A stretch of 64,000 bases of DNA from Alphaproteobacteria bacterium (GTDB taxonomy: Bacteria; Pseudomonadota; Alphaproteobacteria; Rickettsiales; JADKJE01), in contig JADKJE010000003.1 in the NCBI GenBank assembly GCA_016722515.1, positions 62,001 through 126,000 of the forward strand. The letters run 5' to 3'. The translations under genes were made by a program, and so were the position numbers. Shown here one piece after another: positions 1 to 9,110 of the stretch. Within the stretch, counting starts at the first letter, position 1; each line of letters starts with the position of its first letter. The notes under the pieces are model-generated. The model saw only the letters and a program-made list of their open reading frames with translations. It ran no database searches and was not told the DNA's origin.

Positions 1-87
1 ATCAGGTTATTGTCATCTGTGGTAATTTAAAGTGAAGCCAAATTATTGAAATTAATATGTAAAAGAGCCTTATGATGATTTCCCACC

Positions 88-104
88 CCTCCTCCGGGAG
101 GAGG
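88..104. terminator. GC-rich hairpin after the 162-residue membrane protein
   Basis: CCTCCTCC and GGAGGAGG form a near-perfect palindrome directly beyond the stop of the minus-strand gene at 106. There is no T tract on the minus-strand side, so it is a weak candidate for an intrinsic terminator. Confidence 0.35.
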
Positions 105-105
105 C

Positions 106-594
106 CTAAGCAGTAGGCTGTTTTTCCGTTACTTCTTGTCCCCATTCTTCGATCAGGCGTTCCTGAGAGTTATGAAGCCGCTTACCCCGGCTGTCGGAGC
201 GAGAGATATAAATTAGCATGGTAATTTGGGGGATTGACCATACCAGCAGCCATCCACACGAAGCAGCAGTATAACTGATAAGCCAGTTCAACGGATCCAG
301 CAGTACGATTTTTCCATAAGCTGAAGGATCATGGCTATTGAATATCTCAAAAATCGAGGGCATGAAGCCAGTAAAATTCATGGTGCAAATACATTTGGAG
401 GCATATTTATTAAAGGTTTTGTCAACCGAATAAGCCACAATACCTGGCATGAGTGCCAGCAGCATAAACAAAAAACCATAACTGCTCACAGCAATCAGGC
501 TGAGGCCTACAGTAGTCAAGGTTGTGATGGCAAGCAAACCAAATTTATCATTGGTTCTCTTTGATAATGTGGTGGCTGTTTTTTTGTCTGCCAT
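106..594 (-). CDS. Small hypothetical multi-pass membrane protein
   Basis: A 162-residue protein I do not recognise. It has two adjacent hydrophobic stretches at about residues 18-55 and another pair at about 98-130, separated by a Cys-containing loop (CIC near residue 70), and a charged C-terminal tail. The ATG is preceded by AAAGGAA at good spacing, which supports this start. It lies 23 bp downstream of the pseudokinase gene on the same strand, so the two are probably co-transcribed. The pseudokinase also ends in a membrane anchor, so the two products may work together at the inner membrane; that is inference. Confidence 0.6.
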   Translation of the reverse strand: MADKKTATTLSKRTNDKFGLLAITTLTTVGLSLIAVSSYGFLFMLLALMPGIVAYSVDKTFNKYASKCICTMNFTGFMPSIFEIFNSHDPSAYGKIVLLDPLNWLISYTAASCGWLLVWSIPQITMLIYISRSDSRGKRLHNSQERLIEEWGQEVTEKQPTA

Positions 595-617
595 GTCTGT
601 TCCTTTGAACCGATTGC

Positions 618-2795
618 CTAATGAATGGATTTAGAAAATAACAACAGCAGCACAATCAACGATAATAAATACGAGGTCATGAGCGCCAAGTGCAAACCAT
701 ATTGATGGCCGGCGGCTTTCACGATTTTTTGGTTATTAATTTTGCGCTCTTCTGTATTTAGCACGTGATAAAACTGCGAAGCCTTCTTAAACCCAAGCGT
801 ATCGCGGCGATGGGTGCCTACATCGGCCATTACTTTAAACAAGGCTGCCAAACTGCCGCTACCGGCAACCGCGCGGGCACGGGCTTCTAGATCTTTCTTA
901 AGCGACTTACTGTGAAGTTTGGTGACAATTTTCATGAGCTGCTGAATCATGTGATTGGTAAGCCCACATAATTTGCGGATATCCGTTTTTCGTTGTGCAA
1001 TAGCCAACAAATAGAGGATGTGCAGTGTTTCATCGTTTGCCAATACCGGATAGCCCATGATCTTTTTAAGCTCAATCGGTGAGGGCAGTTCAAGACGGTG
1101 GGCAATAAAAGCCGCTACATGGCGATCGATAAGTGGTTGAGAAGGATTGCTTTCTCCTAATTTATCTAAGGTTAGAAGCGCTTCTTCAAGTGTTAGAACA
1201 TATTCCAATTTTAGGGAACGTCCCTGACAGGGCAAGGTTGGGTTCATGTTATAATAGCAACGTTCTAAACCAAAGCCGATGCCTTTCATGATAAGCATTT
1301 CTCGGGAACGTTGGATACCTAATGCGGCGCTTTGATAGTTAGGAAGTTTAATATCACGGCTGGCTTGCCACATATCCAGTACCGTGCCTCTGAGTAAGTC
1401 GGTAATGATGTGTGTGTGTTCACGTTTGCCGTTTGAATAACTACAGGCAAGGACAGCACCCATGCCGTTGACGTGACAGGAAAGAAAAGGAAAACGGATG
1501 GGAATCTGCGTGTCCACCAGGGAGATACAGCGCGAAATAATAGCATCCAGATAATCAAAGTGATGCGATTTATTTTTATCGCGATCATCCATTTTTAGGA
1601 TCATTTCAATCGATGTCGCAATCTGTTCGGAGTCGACACTGGTTTTTAGCCATTTTATCAGGGTATCTTGGGTAATAAACTCACGGCTTTGTTCCCAATG
1701 ATTATAGAGCGCATTGGCGATGGAGCGGCGGTTGAAATACTGCCGATCGTTGAAAACAATAGCGCGGCTTGCTTCCATATAGGAAGAAGAAGGGAGTAGG
1801 TTATAGCGTTTTCCTTTAGACCATGGTTCAAGTTGCTGGCTGTTCCACCGCGCGTCTTTTCGGTCGTTGAGTAGGCCGTTTAGGCAGTCCTGCAGTTTGT
1901 TTGAAACGTTGATTGAACCAATGAGTGAATTAAATGTCCCGGTAATGAGGCGCGTTTCTATGAGTTCTTGATCGCTTTTTTCATGAATAACGGACATGCC
2001 TACAAGCGTAGAAATGATCACCAAGCCCAATGCATAATAATCAATGGAGGAATAATCTTCGCCTTTGGCATAAGCATTCACGCCGATGCGTTCAGCCGGC
2101 TCAAAGAAGCTTAGTTGGGAAAATCCCGGGAGGGATGAGATACATTCGCCCAGATAGCATTCTGTATTGTTATCCAGGTAAATAGTGTGTGGGTTAATAT
2201 TGCCGTGGGTTACGCCACAGGCGTGGATGGTTTTTAAAGTAAATATAAGTGGGCGCAGGATAGACGCGATTACAAATTCTTCAGTAATCGGACCGCGTTG
2301 TTTGACATAGTCGTGCAATGTCTGCCCTTTGGGCTTACTGACAACGGCAACGAAATGCTTTTCTCCATGGGGCGACAGGGGGACGATGCCGGATTCATAG
2401 ATCACATGGAAATTAGGGATTTTCTTACGCGACAGCCCCAATATCGCAGATAGGCGCATGGGAAGCTGTTTTTGAAAAACCAGGGCATAAGCGGAAATGG
2501 ATTCCTGCGAACGTGAGTCAACCAGCTGGTAGGCTTTAGCAAATTCTGTACTGTATTGAGGAAGAGGCTTATCGAGCCTGATTAAATAATTTCTGCCAAT
2601 AATATCCATGGTTGGATAGCGGATAATCAAACGGAATAATTCACGTTCTTTTTGGCTATTGCCGAGCTGGTCTGTATCAAAATTGATTTGTGACAATAGG
2701 TCGCGATCATCATCGTAATACTGATAATCATCGCTGAATAAATCTTCGGGTCCTTCAACAATCTGCCGAAGCCGTTCTTTTTCCTCTACCGTCAT
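618..2795 (-). CDS. Membrane-anchored protein-kinase-like protein, probable pseudokinase
   Basis: A 725-residue protein with a kinase-like core at about residues 70-320. HGNINPHTIYL at 197-207 sits where Ser/Thr kinases have HRDLKPxN: the catalytic Asp is replaced by Asn199. The DFG position reads LGE (about 215-217), so metal binding is probably lost. The motif SIDYYALG near 250 resembles kinase subdomain IX. The long C-terminal part is unassigned and ends in a single membrane helix at about 700-722. An acidic N-terminus (about 17-33) precedes the core. The fold call rests on motif order, and lack of catalysis is inferred from the two substitutions. It is followed by a small membrane protein gene 23 bp downstream. 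Confidence 0.55.
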   Translation of the reverse strand: MTVEEKERLRQIVEGPEDLFSDDYQYYDDDRDLLSQINFDTDQLGNSQKERELFRLIIRYPTMDIIGRNYLIRLDKPLPQYSTEFAKAYQLVDSRSQESISAYALVFQKQLPMRLSAILGLSRKKIPNFHVIYESGIVPLSPHGEKHFVAVVSKPKGQTLHDYVKQRGPITEEFVIASILRPLIFTLKTIHACGVTHGNINPHTIYLDNNTECYLGECISSLPGFSQLSFFEPAERIGVNAYAKGEDYSSIDYYALGLVIISTLVGMSVIHEKSDQELIETRLITGTFNSLIGSINVSNKLQDCLNGLLNDRKDARWNSQQLEPWSKGKRYNLLPSSSYMEASRAIVFNDRQYFNRRSIANALYNHWEQSREFITQDTLIKWLKTSVDSEQIATSIEMILKMDDRDKNKSHHFDYLDAIISRCISLVDTQIPIRFPFLSCHVNGMGAVLACSYSNGKREHTHIITDLLRGTVLDMWQASRDIKLPNYQSAALGIQRSREMLIMKGIGFGLERCYYNMNPTLPCQGRSLKLEYVLTLEEALLTLDKLGESNPSQPLIDRHVAAFIAHRLELPSPIELKKIMGYPVLANDETLHILYLLAIAQRKTDIRKLCGLTNHMIQQLMKIVTKLHSKSLKKDLEARARAVAGSGSLAALFKVMADVGTHRRDTLGFKKASQFYHVLNTEERKINNQKIVKAAGHQYGLHLALMTSYLLSLIVLLLLFSKSIH

Positions 2796-2881
2796 ATGCT
2801 TACCTGGTTAGCTTTAGAGAGGGTAACGTGAGGGGGTAAAATTATGGTTAATAAGTGGAGGAGGTGTAGAGCAGAGTGCGT

Positions 2882-3526
2882 TTAATAATATTCTTCACCA
2901 ATCACTACTTTATCGCGCCCTTGTTGGGTACGCCAGCGGTTGGTATCTCTGAGGGAGTAGACACAGCCGCAATATTGCTGTTTATAAAAATGTTCTTCCT
3001 TGGAGATCGTGTACATACGTTCACCACCACCGTTTTTACGCCAGTTATAGGTCCAATAGGTTACGTCATCATAATGGCTGGCGGCCATGACGCCGCATTC
3101 ATTAATTTGCTGCATGTTTTTCCAGCGCGAAATACTGAGGCTGCTGGTAAAGACTTTAAATCCATGTTCATGGGCAAAGAGGGCTGTGCGCTCAAATCGC
3201 ATATCAAAACATTTGGTGCAGCGCTCGCCGCGCTCGGGCTCCCACTCCAGCCCTTTGGTCCGGGCGTACCAGTTTTCAACATCGTAATCGGCATCAATAA
3301 CGGGAATACCCATTTGATCGGCATAACGCTTATTTTCATCTTTGCGGATTTCATATTCCTTTTTGGGATGAATGTTGGGATTATAAAAGAAAATCGTCAA
3401 ATCCAGCCCGGACTCTACCATAGCTTGCATCACCTCGCCCGAACAGGGAGCGCAGCAACTATGTAGAAGGACTTCCGTTTCGCCTCCAGGTGGAATAAGT
3501 TTTTCGCGTTTAACGTTTGACATCAT
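2882..3526 (-). CDS. queH: Epoxyqueuosine reductase QueH
   Basis: A 214-residue protein of the QueH (former DUF208) family, which makes the last step of tRNA queuosine by reducing epoxyqueuosine and is unrelated to QueG. The family's cysteines are all visible: HSCCAPC at 22-28, ERCTKCFDMR at 101-110 and YCGC at 185-188. These correspond to the iron-sulfur and metal ligands of the family. SISRWKNMQQI follows the second cluster as expected. Length is normal for the family. The gene stands alone, with the pseudokinase gene downstream on the same strand after an 86-bp gap and the AsmA gene divergent. Confidence 0.9.
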   Translation of the reverse strand: MMSNVKREKLIPPGGETEVLLHSCCAPCSGEVMQAMVESGLDLTIFFYNPNIHPKKEYEIRKDENKRYADQMGIPVIDADYDVENWYARTKGLEWEPERGERCTKCFDMRFERTALFAHEHGFKVFTSSLSISRWKNMQQINECGVMAASHYDDVTYWTYNWRKNGGGERMYTISKEEHFYKQQYCGCVYSLRDTNRWRTQQGRDKVVIGEEYY

Positions 3527-3558
3527 GGTTTTCTAAGTTCATCATATAAGGTTAGTAT

Positions 3559-6537
3559 ATGAATAATCAACGAAAACGCAAGGTTTTCCCTTACGTGGTG
3601 AGGCGCCATTGTGTTGAACAGATAGGGTTGGGTCTAATGTTAAAGAAGTTTGTCGCTGCCTTTGCGCTGTTTTCAGTGGGTTGGCTGCTTATTTTGCCTT
3701 TTTTGATCAATTGGGATGATTACCAATTACAGATAAGCAAGCGTATTGAGAATGTTACTGGTCATAAACCGGATTTAACCAGGGGTATTAATGTCCAGTT
3801 TTTCCCGATACCAAAAGTAGAGGTTAATGATGTTGTGATTAAAGGCTTAGGTGAGCCTAATGCCCCTGCTTTCGTTGAAATTGGCTCGCTGGAGGCGCGT
3901 CCTTCATTTGTTTCGTTGTTAGCTGGAAAATTACAAGTTGATCGCATTACCCTAAAAAACCCGATTATCCGTCTGATTCGTAACCAGCGCGGTGAATGGA
4001 ATTTTCTCTCGGCACAAAACTGGCAGCAACGTGGTTCTTCAGGTGATATTTTCCATAAGGTTGATGTGGTGAATGGCCGCGTACTTTACGCCGACCAACT
4101 TACGGGTCATGTGGAAGTCGTTGACAGCATGAATGGTACGCTTTCTTTATCGGGTTTAATGGGGCCTTTTTCACTGGATGCTTCTTTTAAAAAAGAACGG
4201 CAGCTTTTATCCATCCAAGCTGATATCGATAAATTAGTTGGAAATGACAAAGCGGATGTTTCGTTTAAAGTATCAGGTAAAACATTTGCATCTAATCTTA
4301 AAGGGATGGTTGAATTCAAAGACAGGAATTGGTTATTTAAAGGAACGGGCGAACTTAAAGGGGATGATCTCACAACCTATTTTTCGGCGTTTAAGAAGAG
4401 TGTTGCCGGTAACAGCCCGTCTTTAGGGGCTGATGCTGCTAAATCAAAGCCTAAAATTTCGTCCTTCTTTTCTAAAAAACAAGCTCCGAAACCGGTTGAA
4501 GCCGAAAAAATGGAACCTATTCCGTTTAATGTGGCAGCAGATATTGCGGCATCTCATAATTCAGTCGATTTCACAAATGTGGTGATCCATTCGGATGCAA
4601 TGAACGGAAAAGGATCATTTAAAGCAGATTGGAAACGCCTTATTAATACCGAAACGGATCTTCAATTTGATAATCTCGACCTTGATCAATTATTGGGTGA
4701 TACGATTGATTATAAACGGTGGCTCAAAGGTTTGATGGTTTCCCTGCCACGTGAATTAAAAGGGTTAATCGATATTTCGATTAAGGAAGTGACGCTGCAC
4801 AAAGACAAGGTAACGGATTTGGGTTTCCAAGCGGATATCGTGAATGGAGAAATTGGCGTATTTCCGCTGACGTTTACGTTGCCGGGAAATAATAATGTTT
4901 CGATTACTGGTATGATTTCGCGCAATGAAGTGCGGCCCGAATTTGCTGGATCGGCTGAAGTAAAAGGAAAGTCCTTTACGGAATTTCTGGATTTTATGGG
5001 TATTATGCCTGAATGGTTGCCGGAAAATGTCTATAAAGATTTTGATGCTCGTACTGATATTCGTTTTATTCCGCATTATTTAAAATTATCGAATATGGCC
5101 GTGAATGTCGGTGGCGGAACGATTGCCGGTGTGGTGAGTATTAAGCATGGCAATCGCATTAATGTACTGACAGACCTAGAATTCCAAAAATTCAACCTTG
5201 ATAATGTTGCACTTCAAGCCAGAGCGGCATCCTGGATTAAATCCGTTGGTGAGCAAATGGTGTTTGAGGCTGAGCCTGCTTATGTTAAAGAACTTCAGCA
5301 TTTTCCAGTCAATAATGATAACCATATCGTGATTCGTGATGCTGTTTGGAATGGTGAAAATGTAAAACAGCTAGAAACGGATATTGCCTTATCGCCGGGA
5401 ATGATCAGGGTAGGGCAGTTTGATTTATTGTCAGATAAAACCGATATTGGATTTGAAGGCCATCTTAATACGATTGGTGTCAATCATCAGTTTAATTTTA
5501 CGATGGAAGGTAAAAAGTTTGACTGGTCGAGTTTTTACATGCAAACACCGGAAACACCAGAAGAAATCCTTCATAAGAAAGCATTCTTGCCTTATACAGA
5601 ACGTTGGTCAAGCAAGCAATTGATGATGGGAGGGCTTGCAAAACTTGCCGGTCAGGCAAAGTTCAAGGTGGATGAGGTGGATATTGATGCGGCTAAAATC
5701 ACCAATTTTGAATCAGAACTGGCGTTTAGTAATGGGTTGCAGGTTAAATCTTTCAAAGGCGATACGAATAATGGTAAATTCAGTGCTGTTACCTATGTGC
5801 AATGGATGAACCGGCCAATGTATTTATCGGGTGTGTTGGTGTTGCAGGCTATGGATACATCGCCTTTATTTGGTTGGCTGTTTTATTATCCGCAGCTAAA
5901 AGGATCGCTTACCATGAGTAGCGCCTATAAATCGCAAGGGGCGAGTGTGTATGATGTGATTGCTAATTTAACCGGCAATTTGGTATTTGCATTCAGGAAT
6001 GGTGCCGTTGATGGGTTGGCACTTACCGACATCGTGCAAACCCTTCCAACCATTGGCACGCTGAAAGACCTGGAGAGTTTAAAACAAAAAGTGATGAATT
6101 CGGGTAGCACCACGATCAATGCTATCGATGGAAAAGCAGCGATTTCTCAGGGCGTTATTGAATTTAAGGATCTCAAAATTAATATGCTGCCATATTTATC
6201 GGGAGTGGCTGCCTGCGTCTTTGATGTACGGCAATGGATGGTTAATATATTGTCGCAATATTCGTTTATAACGGATGATCAAAAATTGCTGAAAATCATC
6301 GTCAAGAGCAAGGGGCTGATTAACGCGTTGCAAACACAATTGGTGGCTAGCGATATTGATGCTTATATTAAAGAGAAACGTACGCAGCAATTCTTAAAAG
6401 AGGAGGCGCCTGCAGAAAGTCAACAGCAACCCATCCAGCCTGTACCAAATTTGGTTGTGCCTGGACTGAAGGCTCCTGCCATACCGTTGCCTAACTCAGG
6501 TAATGGTGTGCCACCTGCGGTGCTACCAAAACGATAA
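3559..6537 (+). CDS. AsmA family protein, inner-membrane anchored
   Basis: A 992-residue AsmA/TamB-like protein. A single membrane helix at about residues 29-51 (VAAFALFSVGWLLILPFLI) is followed by INWDDY and a long beta-rich periplasmic region, the typical layout of AsmA proteins. These are now seen as bridges that move phospholipid or support outer-membrane assembly. The N-terminal AsmA signature (RIENVTGHKP, then IPKVEVNDVVI) and a C-terminal DUF-like segment (about 800-880) are present. The tail is Pro-rich and likely disordered. The ATG at 3559 has AAGG upstream; an ATG at 3637 (residue 27) just before the helix is an alternative start. Confidence 0.85.
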   Translation: MNNQRKRKVFPYVVRRHCVEQIGLGLMLKKFVAAFALFSVGWLLILPFLINWDDYQLQISKRIENVTGHKPDLTRGINVQFFPIPKVEVNDVVIKGLGEPNAPAFVEIGSLEARPSFVSLLAGKLQVDRITLKNPIIRLIRNQRGEWNFLSAQNWQQRGSSGDIFHKVDVVNGRVLYADQLTGHVEVVDSMNGTLSLSGLMGPFSLDASFKKERQLLSIQADIDKLVGNDKADVSFKVSGKTFASNLKGMVEFKDRNWLFKGTGELKGDDLTTYFSAFKKSVAGNSPSLGADAAKSKPKISSFFSKKQAPKPVEAEKMEPIPFNVAADIAASHNSVDFTNVVIHSDAMNGKGSFKADWKRLINTETDLQFDNLDLDQLLGDTIDYKRWLKGLMVSLPRELKGLIDISIKEVTLHKDKVTDLGFQADIVNGEIGVFPLTFTLPGNNNVSITGMISRNEVRPEFAGSAEVKGKSFTEFLDFMGIMPEWLPENVYKDFDARTDIRFIPHYLKLSNMAVNVGGGTIAGVVSIKHGNRINVLTDLEFQKFNLDNVALQARAASWIKSVGEQMVFEAEPAYVKELQHFPVNNDNHIVIRDAVWNGENVKQLETDIALSPGMIRVGQFDLLSDKTDIGFEGHLNTIGVNHQFNFTMEGKKFDWSSFYMQTPETPEEILHKKAFLPYTERWSSKQLMMGGLAKLAGQAKFKVDEVDIDAAKITNFESELAFSNGLQVKSFKGDTNNGKFSAVTYVQWMNRPMYLSGVLVLQAMDTSPLFGWLFYYPQLKGSLTMSSAYKSQGASVYDVIANLTGNLVFAFRNGAVDGLALTDIVQTLPTIGTLKDLESLKQKVMNSGSTTINAIDGKAAISQGVIEFKDLKINMLPYLSGVAACVFDVRQWMVNILSQYSFITDDQKLLKIIVKSKGLINALQTQLVASDIDAYIKEKRTQQFLKEEAPAESQQQPIQPVPNLVVPGLKAPAIPLPNSGNGVPPAVLPKR

Positions 6538-6579
6538 GTTAATTTTGGGGTTGATTTTGTAGTTTTGGCAATTATAGTA

Positions 6580-7383
6580 ATGTCATTTTGCAATGGTGTT
6601 CCTGTGTTGGTTAATCCTATTATTCCCGTCATCCTGTGTGGAGGAGAAGGTAAGCGCTTAAAGCCCTTATCGTCATCTGTTTTGCCCAAATCTTTTCTTG
6701 CGCTCTCTACCCATCGGTCGATGCTTGCAGAGATGATTAACCTCCTGGATTACGATAGGTTTATGGTGGTATCGACTTTAGCCTATCGGGATCTAGTCAT
6801 GGCTGAATTGAAGAGGGTAGGTGCAGGCAGCGCTTTTTGTGTTTTTGAACCTGTTGGATTGGGAACCTCTTCGGCATTGCTGGCGACTTGTCTGGTTTTA
6901 TATGCACACGGTCGCATGCAGGAAAACCCAATATTGATGGTGATGCCCTCTGATTTAGTCATGACAGATAAACGTGCATTTCATCAGGCTCGTCAGCGGT
7001 CGGCACAGTTGGCGCAAGACTCGGGACACTGGGTGATGTGGGGCAGTAAAACATACGCAGATGATCAAGGATATGGCTATATTCAGCACCATGTTGATAG
7101 TAACCATGTTAAACATTTTATTGAAAAACCCAAGGATGTTTGTCTCCTGGAACAGGACATAAACTATGAATGGTTATGGAATTGCGGAATCTATCTTGTT
7201 TCACTCCAACGTGCTCTTGAGGACTTGACCCGTTATTACATGCCGTTCATCGGAGATGCCGCAGCCCGCGATTCGTTGGATCATACGGTTATCGAATACA
7301 CGCCCTACCGTTCTTGCATCAAGATTGATTTTGCCTGGCAGGATATCGGGACGTGGGAAAGGCTATGGGCAGTAAATGATTGA
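6580..7383 (+). CDS. Mannose-1-phosphate guanylyltransferase-like nucleotidyltransferase
   Basis: A 267-residue protein with the nucleotidyltransferase signature CGGEGKRLKPLS, then EPVGLGTSSA and MPSDLVM. These match ManC-type GDP-mannose pyrophosphorylases, which make GDP-mannose from mannose-1-phosphate and GTP for surface polysaccharides. FIEKP and the ending DIGTWERLW also fit the family. It contains only the transferase domain; the C-terminal cupin isomerase half of bifunctional ManC is absent. The ATG at 6580 is chosen over an upstream TTG at 6565. It stands 42 bp after the AsmA gene on the same strand and may be co-transcribed. Confidence 0.8.
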   Translation: MSFCNGVPVLVNPIIPVILCGGEGKRLKPLSSSVLPKSFLALSTHRSMLAEMINLLDYDRFMVVSTLAYRDLVMAELKRVGAGSAFCVFEPVGLGTSSALLATCLVLYAHGRMQENPILMVMPSDLVMTDKRAFHQARQRSAQLAQDSGHWVMWGSKTYADDQGYGYIQHHVDSNHVKHFIEKPKDVCLLEQDINYEWLWNCGIYLVSLQRALEDLTRYYMPFIGDAAARDSLDHTVIEYTPYRSCIKIDFAWQDIGTWERLWAVND

Positions 7384-7480
7384 CATCATAATTAAAATCC
7401 CTGGTTTAAAAATACAGTTTATCCGTTAATATACGTGCGGATAATGCGGCCTGATTTGGCCAATTTTAAAAGAGGGAAAC

Positions 7481-7978
7481 ATGGACATCAAAACATCCGC
7501 CATTAAAAGTGAAGCCGATTTTTCGGATTGCATGAAATATCGTTATTCATTAGTTCGCGACTTTGGTAAAGGCGATGGCATGATGAATTTTATTATGCTC
7601 AATCCGTCTACAGCCAATGAAGCCTTTAACGATCCTACGGTCCATCGTTGCGAAATGCGGACCATCGATAGTGGTTATCGGTATATGGTGGTTACGAATA
7701 TTTTTGCCTTTAGAGCAACCGACCCTTCAGATATGCGTGCTTCAGTAGATCCGATTGGCACTAAAAATAATGAGGCTATCCGTTTCTTTGCTAATAAAGC
7801 CAGTGAAGTGATTTGCGCCTGGGGAGAGCATGGGTTATTTGTTAATCGTGGCCAGTTTGTGAAGGAGATGCTCTTGCGAGAAAAAGTCAAGGCGAAGATA
7901 TTAAAACTTAACAAATCCGGTGAGCCTGCGCATCCTCTTTATCTGCCTAAGGCCTTGGTCCCTTCCGCTTGGCTATAA
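7481..7978 (+). CDS. DUF1643 family protein
   Basis: A 165-residue protein of the DUF1643 family, function unknown. Family signatures seen: FIMLNPSTAN at about 37-46, DPTVHRCE shortly after, NIFAFRATDP near 73-82 and the Gly/Trp-rich CAWGEHG near 110. An AGAGGG ribosome binding site precedes the ATG. The gene appears to stand alone between two 100-145 bp gaps. Confidence 0.85.
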   Translation: MDIKTSAIKSEADFSDCMKYRYSLVRDFGKGDGMMNFIMLNPSTANEAFNDPTVHRCEMRTIDSGYRYMVVTNIFAFRATDPSDMRASVDPIGTKNNEAIRFFANKASEVICAWGEHGLFVNRGQFVKEMLLREKVKAKILKLNKSGEPAHPLYLPKALVPSAWL

Positions 7979-8124
7979 TTTTTATCTATGACCAATAAAA
8001 ACACTAGACAGCACATAAGAAAGAAGGCAAACTACAACAGGCTTTAGTGAAGGCATGTTGTGTGCTGCCAAAACGTTACGTTGTTGCGTTGGTTCACTTT
8101 TGAAACTTTTGATAGTGGGTTTAT

Positions 8125-9084
8125 ATGAATCGTACCTCTCTTTCTTATCTTGTTGCTCTTTCTTTATGTTCAACACTGGCTTTTACCGCTTGCAAAGATA
8201 AAGGAGCACAGCAGTCTGATGCTGGTCATGCAAAACGCGTGCTTGCTACCTATAATGGTGGAGAATTGACGGAAGATGATCTTTATAACGAAATGCTTAA
8301 ATTGATGCAAAATGGTCCAGATAGCCAAAAAATTCAATATGACACTCTTGATGCTCGCGTGAAGCAGGCCCTTGTAAAGGATGCCATTGCTCAACGTTTA
8401 GTGGTTGCTGAAGCAAAAAAAGCAAAAGTAGAAGACGATGCTGAAGTCGAGAAAAAGATTAAGGCATTGACCAATCGTGTCGTGTCTCAGGAATATGTAT
8501 TGAGAAAAGCAAAAGAATTGGTAACAGAAGAAAAAATCCGCGCCTTCTACGATAAAGATGTCCAAGACGTTCGTCAGAAAGAAGAATTCCGCGCTAGCCA
8601 TATTTTGGTGAAAAGTGAAGAAGAAGCAAAAGCAACTATTGAACAACTCAAACAAGATAGTTCAAAATTCCCTGAATTGGCTCGTGAGAAATCAATTGAT
8701 TCTACCCGTGTTCGTGGTGGTAACTTAGGTTATTTCTTGCCGGAACACATGGTGCCAGAATTTGCTAACGCCGTCAAAGGGATGAAAGTAGGTGAAATCT
8801 CTGGTCCGGTTAAAACCGATTTCGGTTGGCATGTGATTTATCTCCAAGATCGTCGCCAGGCTGTTCCTCCTGCTTATGATAAAGCAAAACCAGCGATTGA
8901 ACGCAAACTTCGTCAGGAAGCGATTCAAAAATACGTTGAAGATTTGACGAATGGTGCGGCTATTGTGTATGTTGATAATTCAGCGGCTCAACCTGCCGCC
9001 GAAGAAAAAGCAGCCACTTCAGGTGAAGGCAAATCTGCTGAGACACATGCTCCAGCAAATGCTCAACCTACTGTAAAACAATAA
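8125..9084 (+). CDS. Parvulin-type peptidyl-prolyl isomerase, lipoprotein
   Basis: A 319-residue exported foldase. The N-terminus is a lipoprotein signal with lipobox FTAC, giving lipidation at Cys23. A helical SurA/PrsA-like N-domain follows, then a rotamase (PpiC) domain at about 154-247: ASHILVK, GGNLGYF, the MVPEFANAVKGM segment and FGWHVIYL are all canonical. The Ala/Glu-rich tail is probably disordered. It likely helps fold outer-membrane or periplasmic proteins. It lies 26 bp upstream of carA on the same strand but is functionally unrelated. Confidence 0.88.
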   Translation: MNRTSLSYLVALSLCSTLAFTACKDKGAQQSDAGHAKRVLATYNGGELTEDDLYNEMLKLMQNGPDSQKIQYDTLDARVKQALVKDAIAQRLVVAEAKKAKVEDDAEVEKKIKALTNRVVSQEYVLRKAKELVTEEKIRAFYDKDVQDVRQKEEFRASHILVKSEEEAKATIEQLKQDSSKFPELAREKSIDSTRVRGGNLGYFLPEHMVPEFANAVKGMKVGEISGPVKTDFGWHVIYLQDRRQAVPPAYDKAKPAIERKLRQEAIQKYVEDLTNGAAIVYVDNSAAQPAAEEKAATSGEGKSAETHAPANAQPTVKQ

Positions 9085-9110
9085 GTTCAATCTTTGAAGT
9101 AGCAAGGAAA

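Noticed and set aside
2876..3466. 196-codon plus-strand frame opposite queH
   Set aside because: It lies wholly antisense to a clear QueH gene and its product has no recognisable motif.
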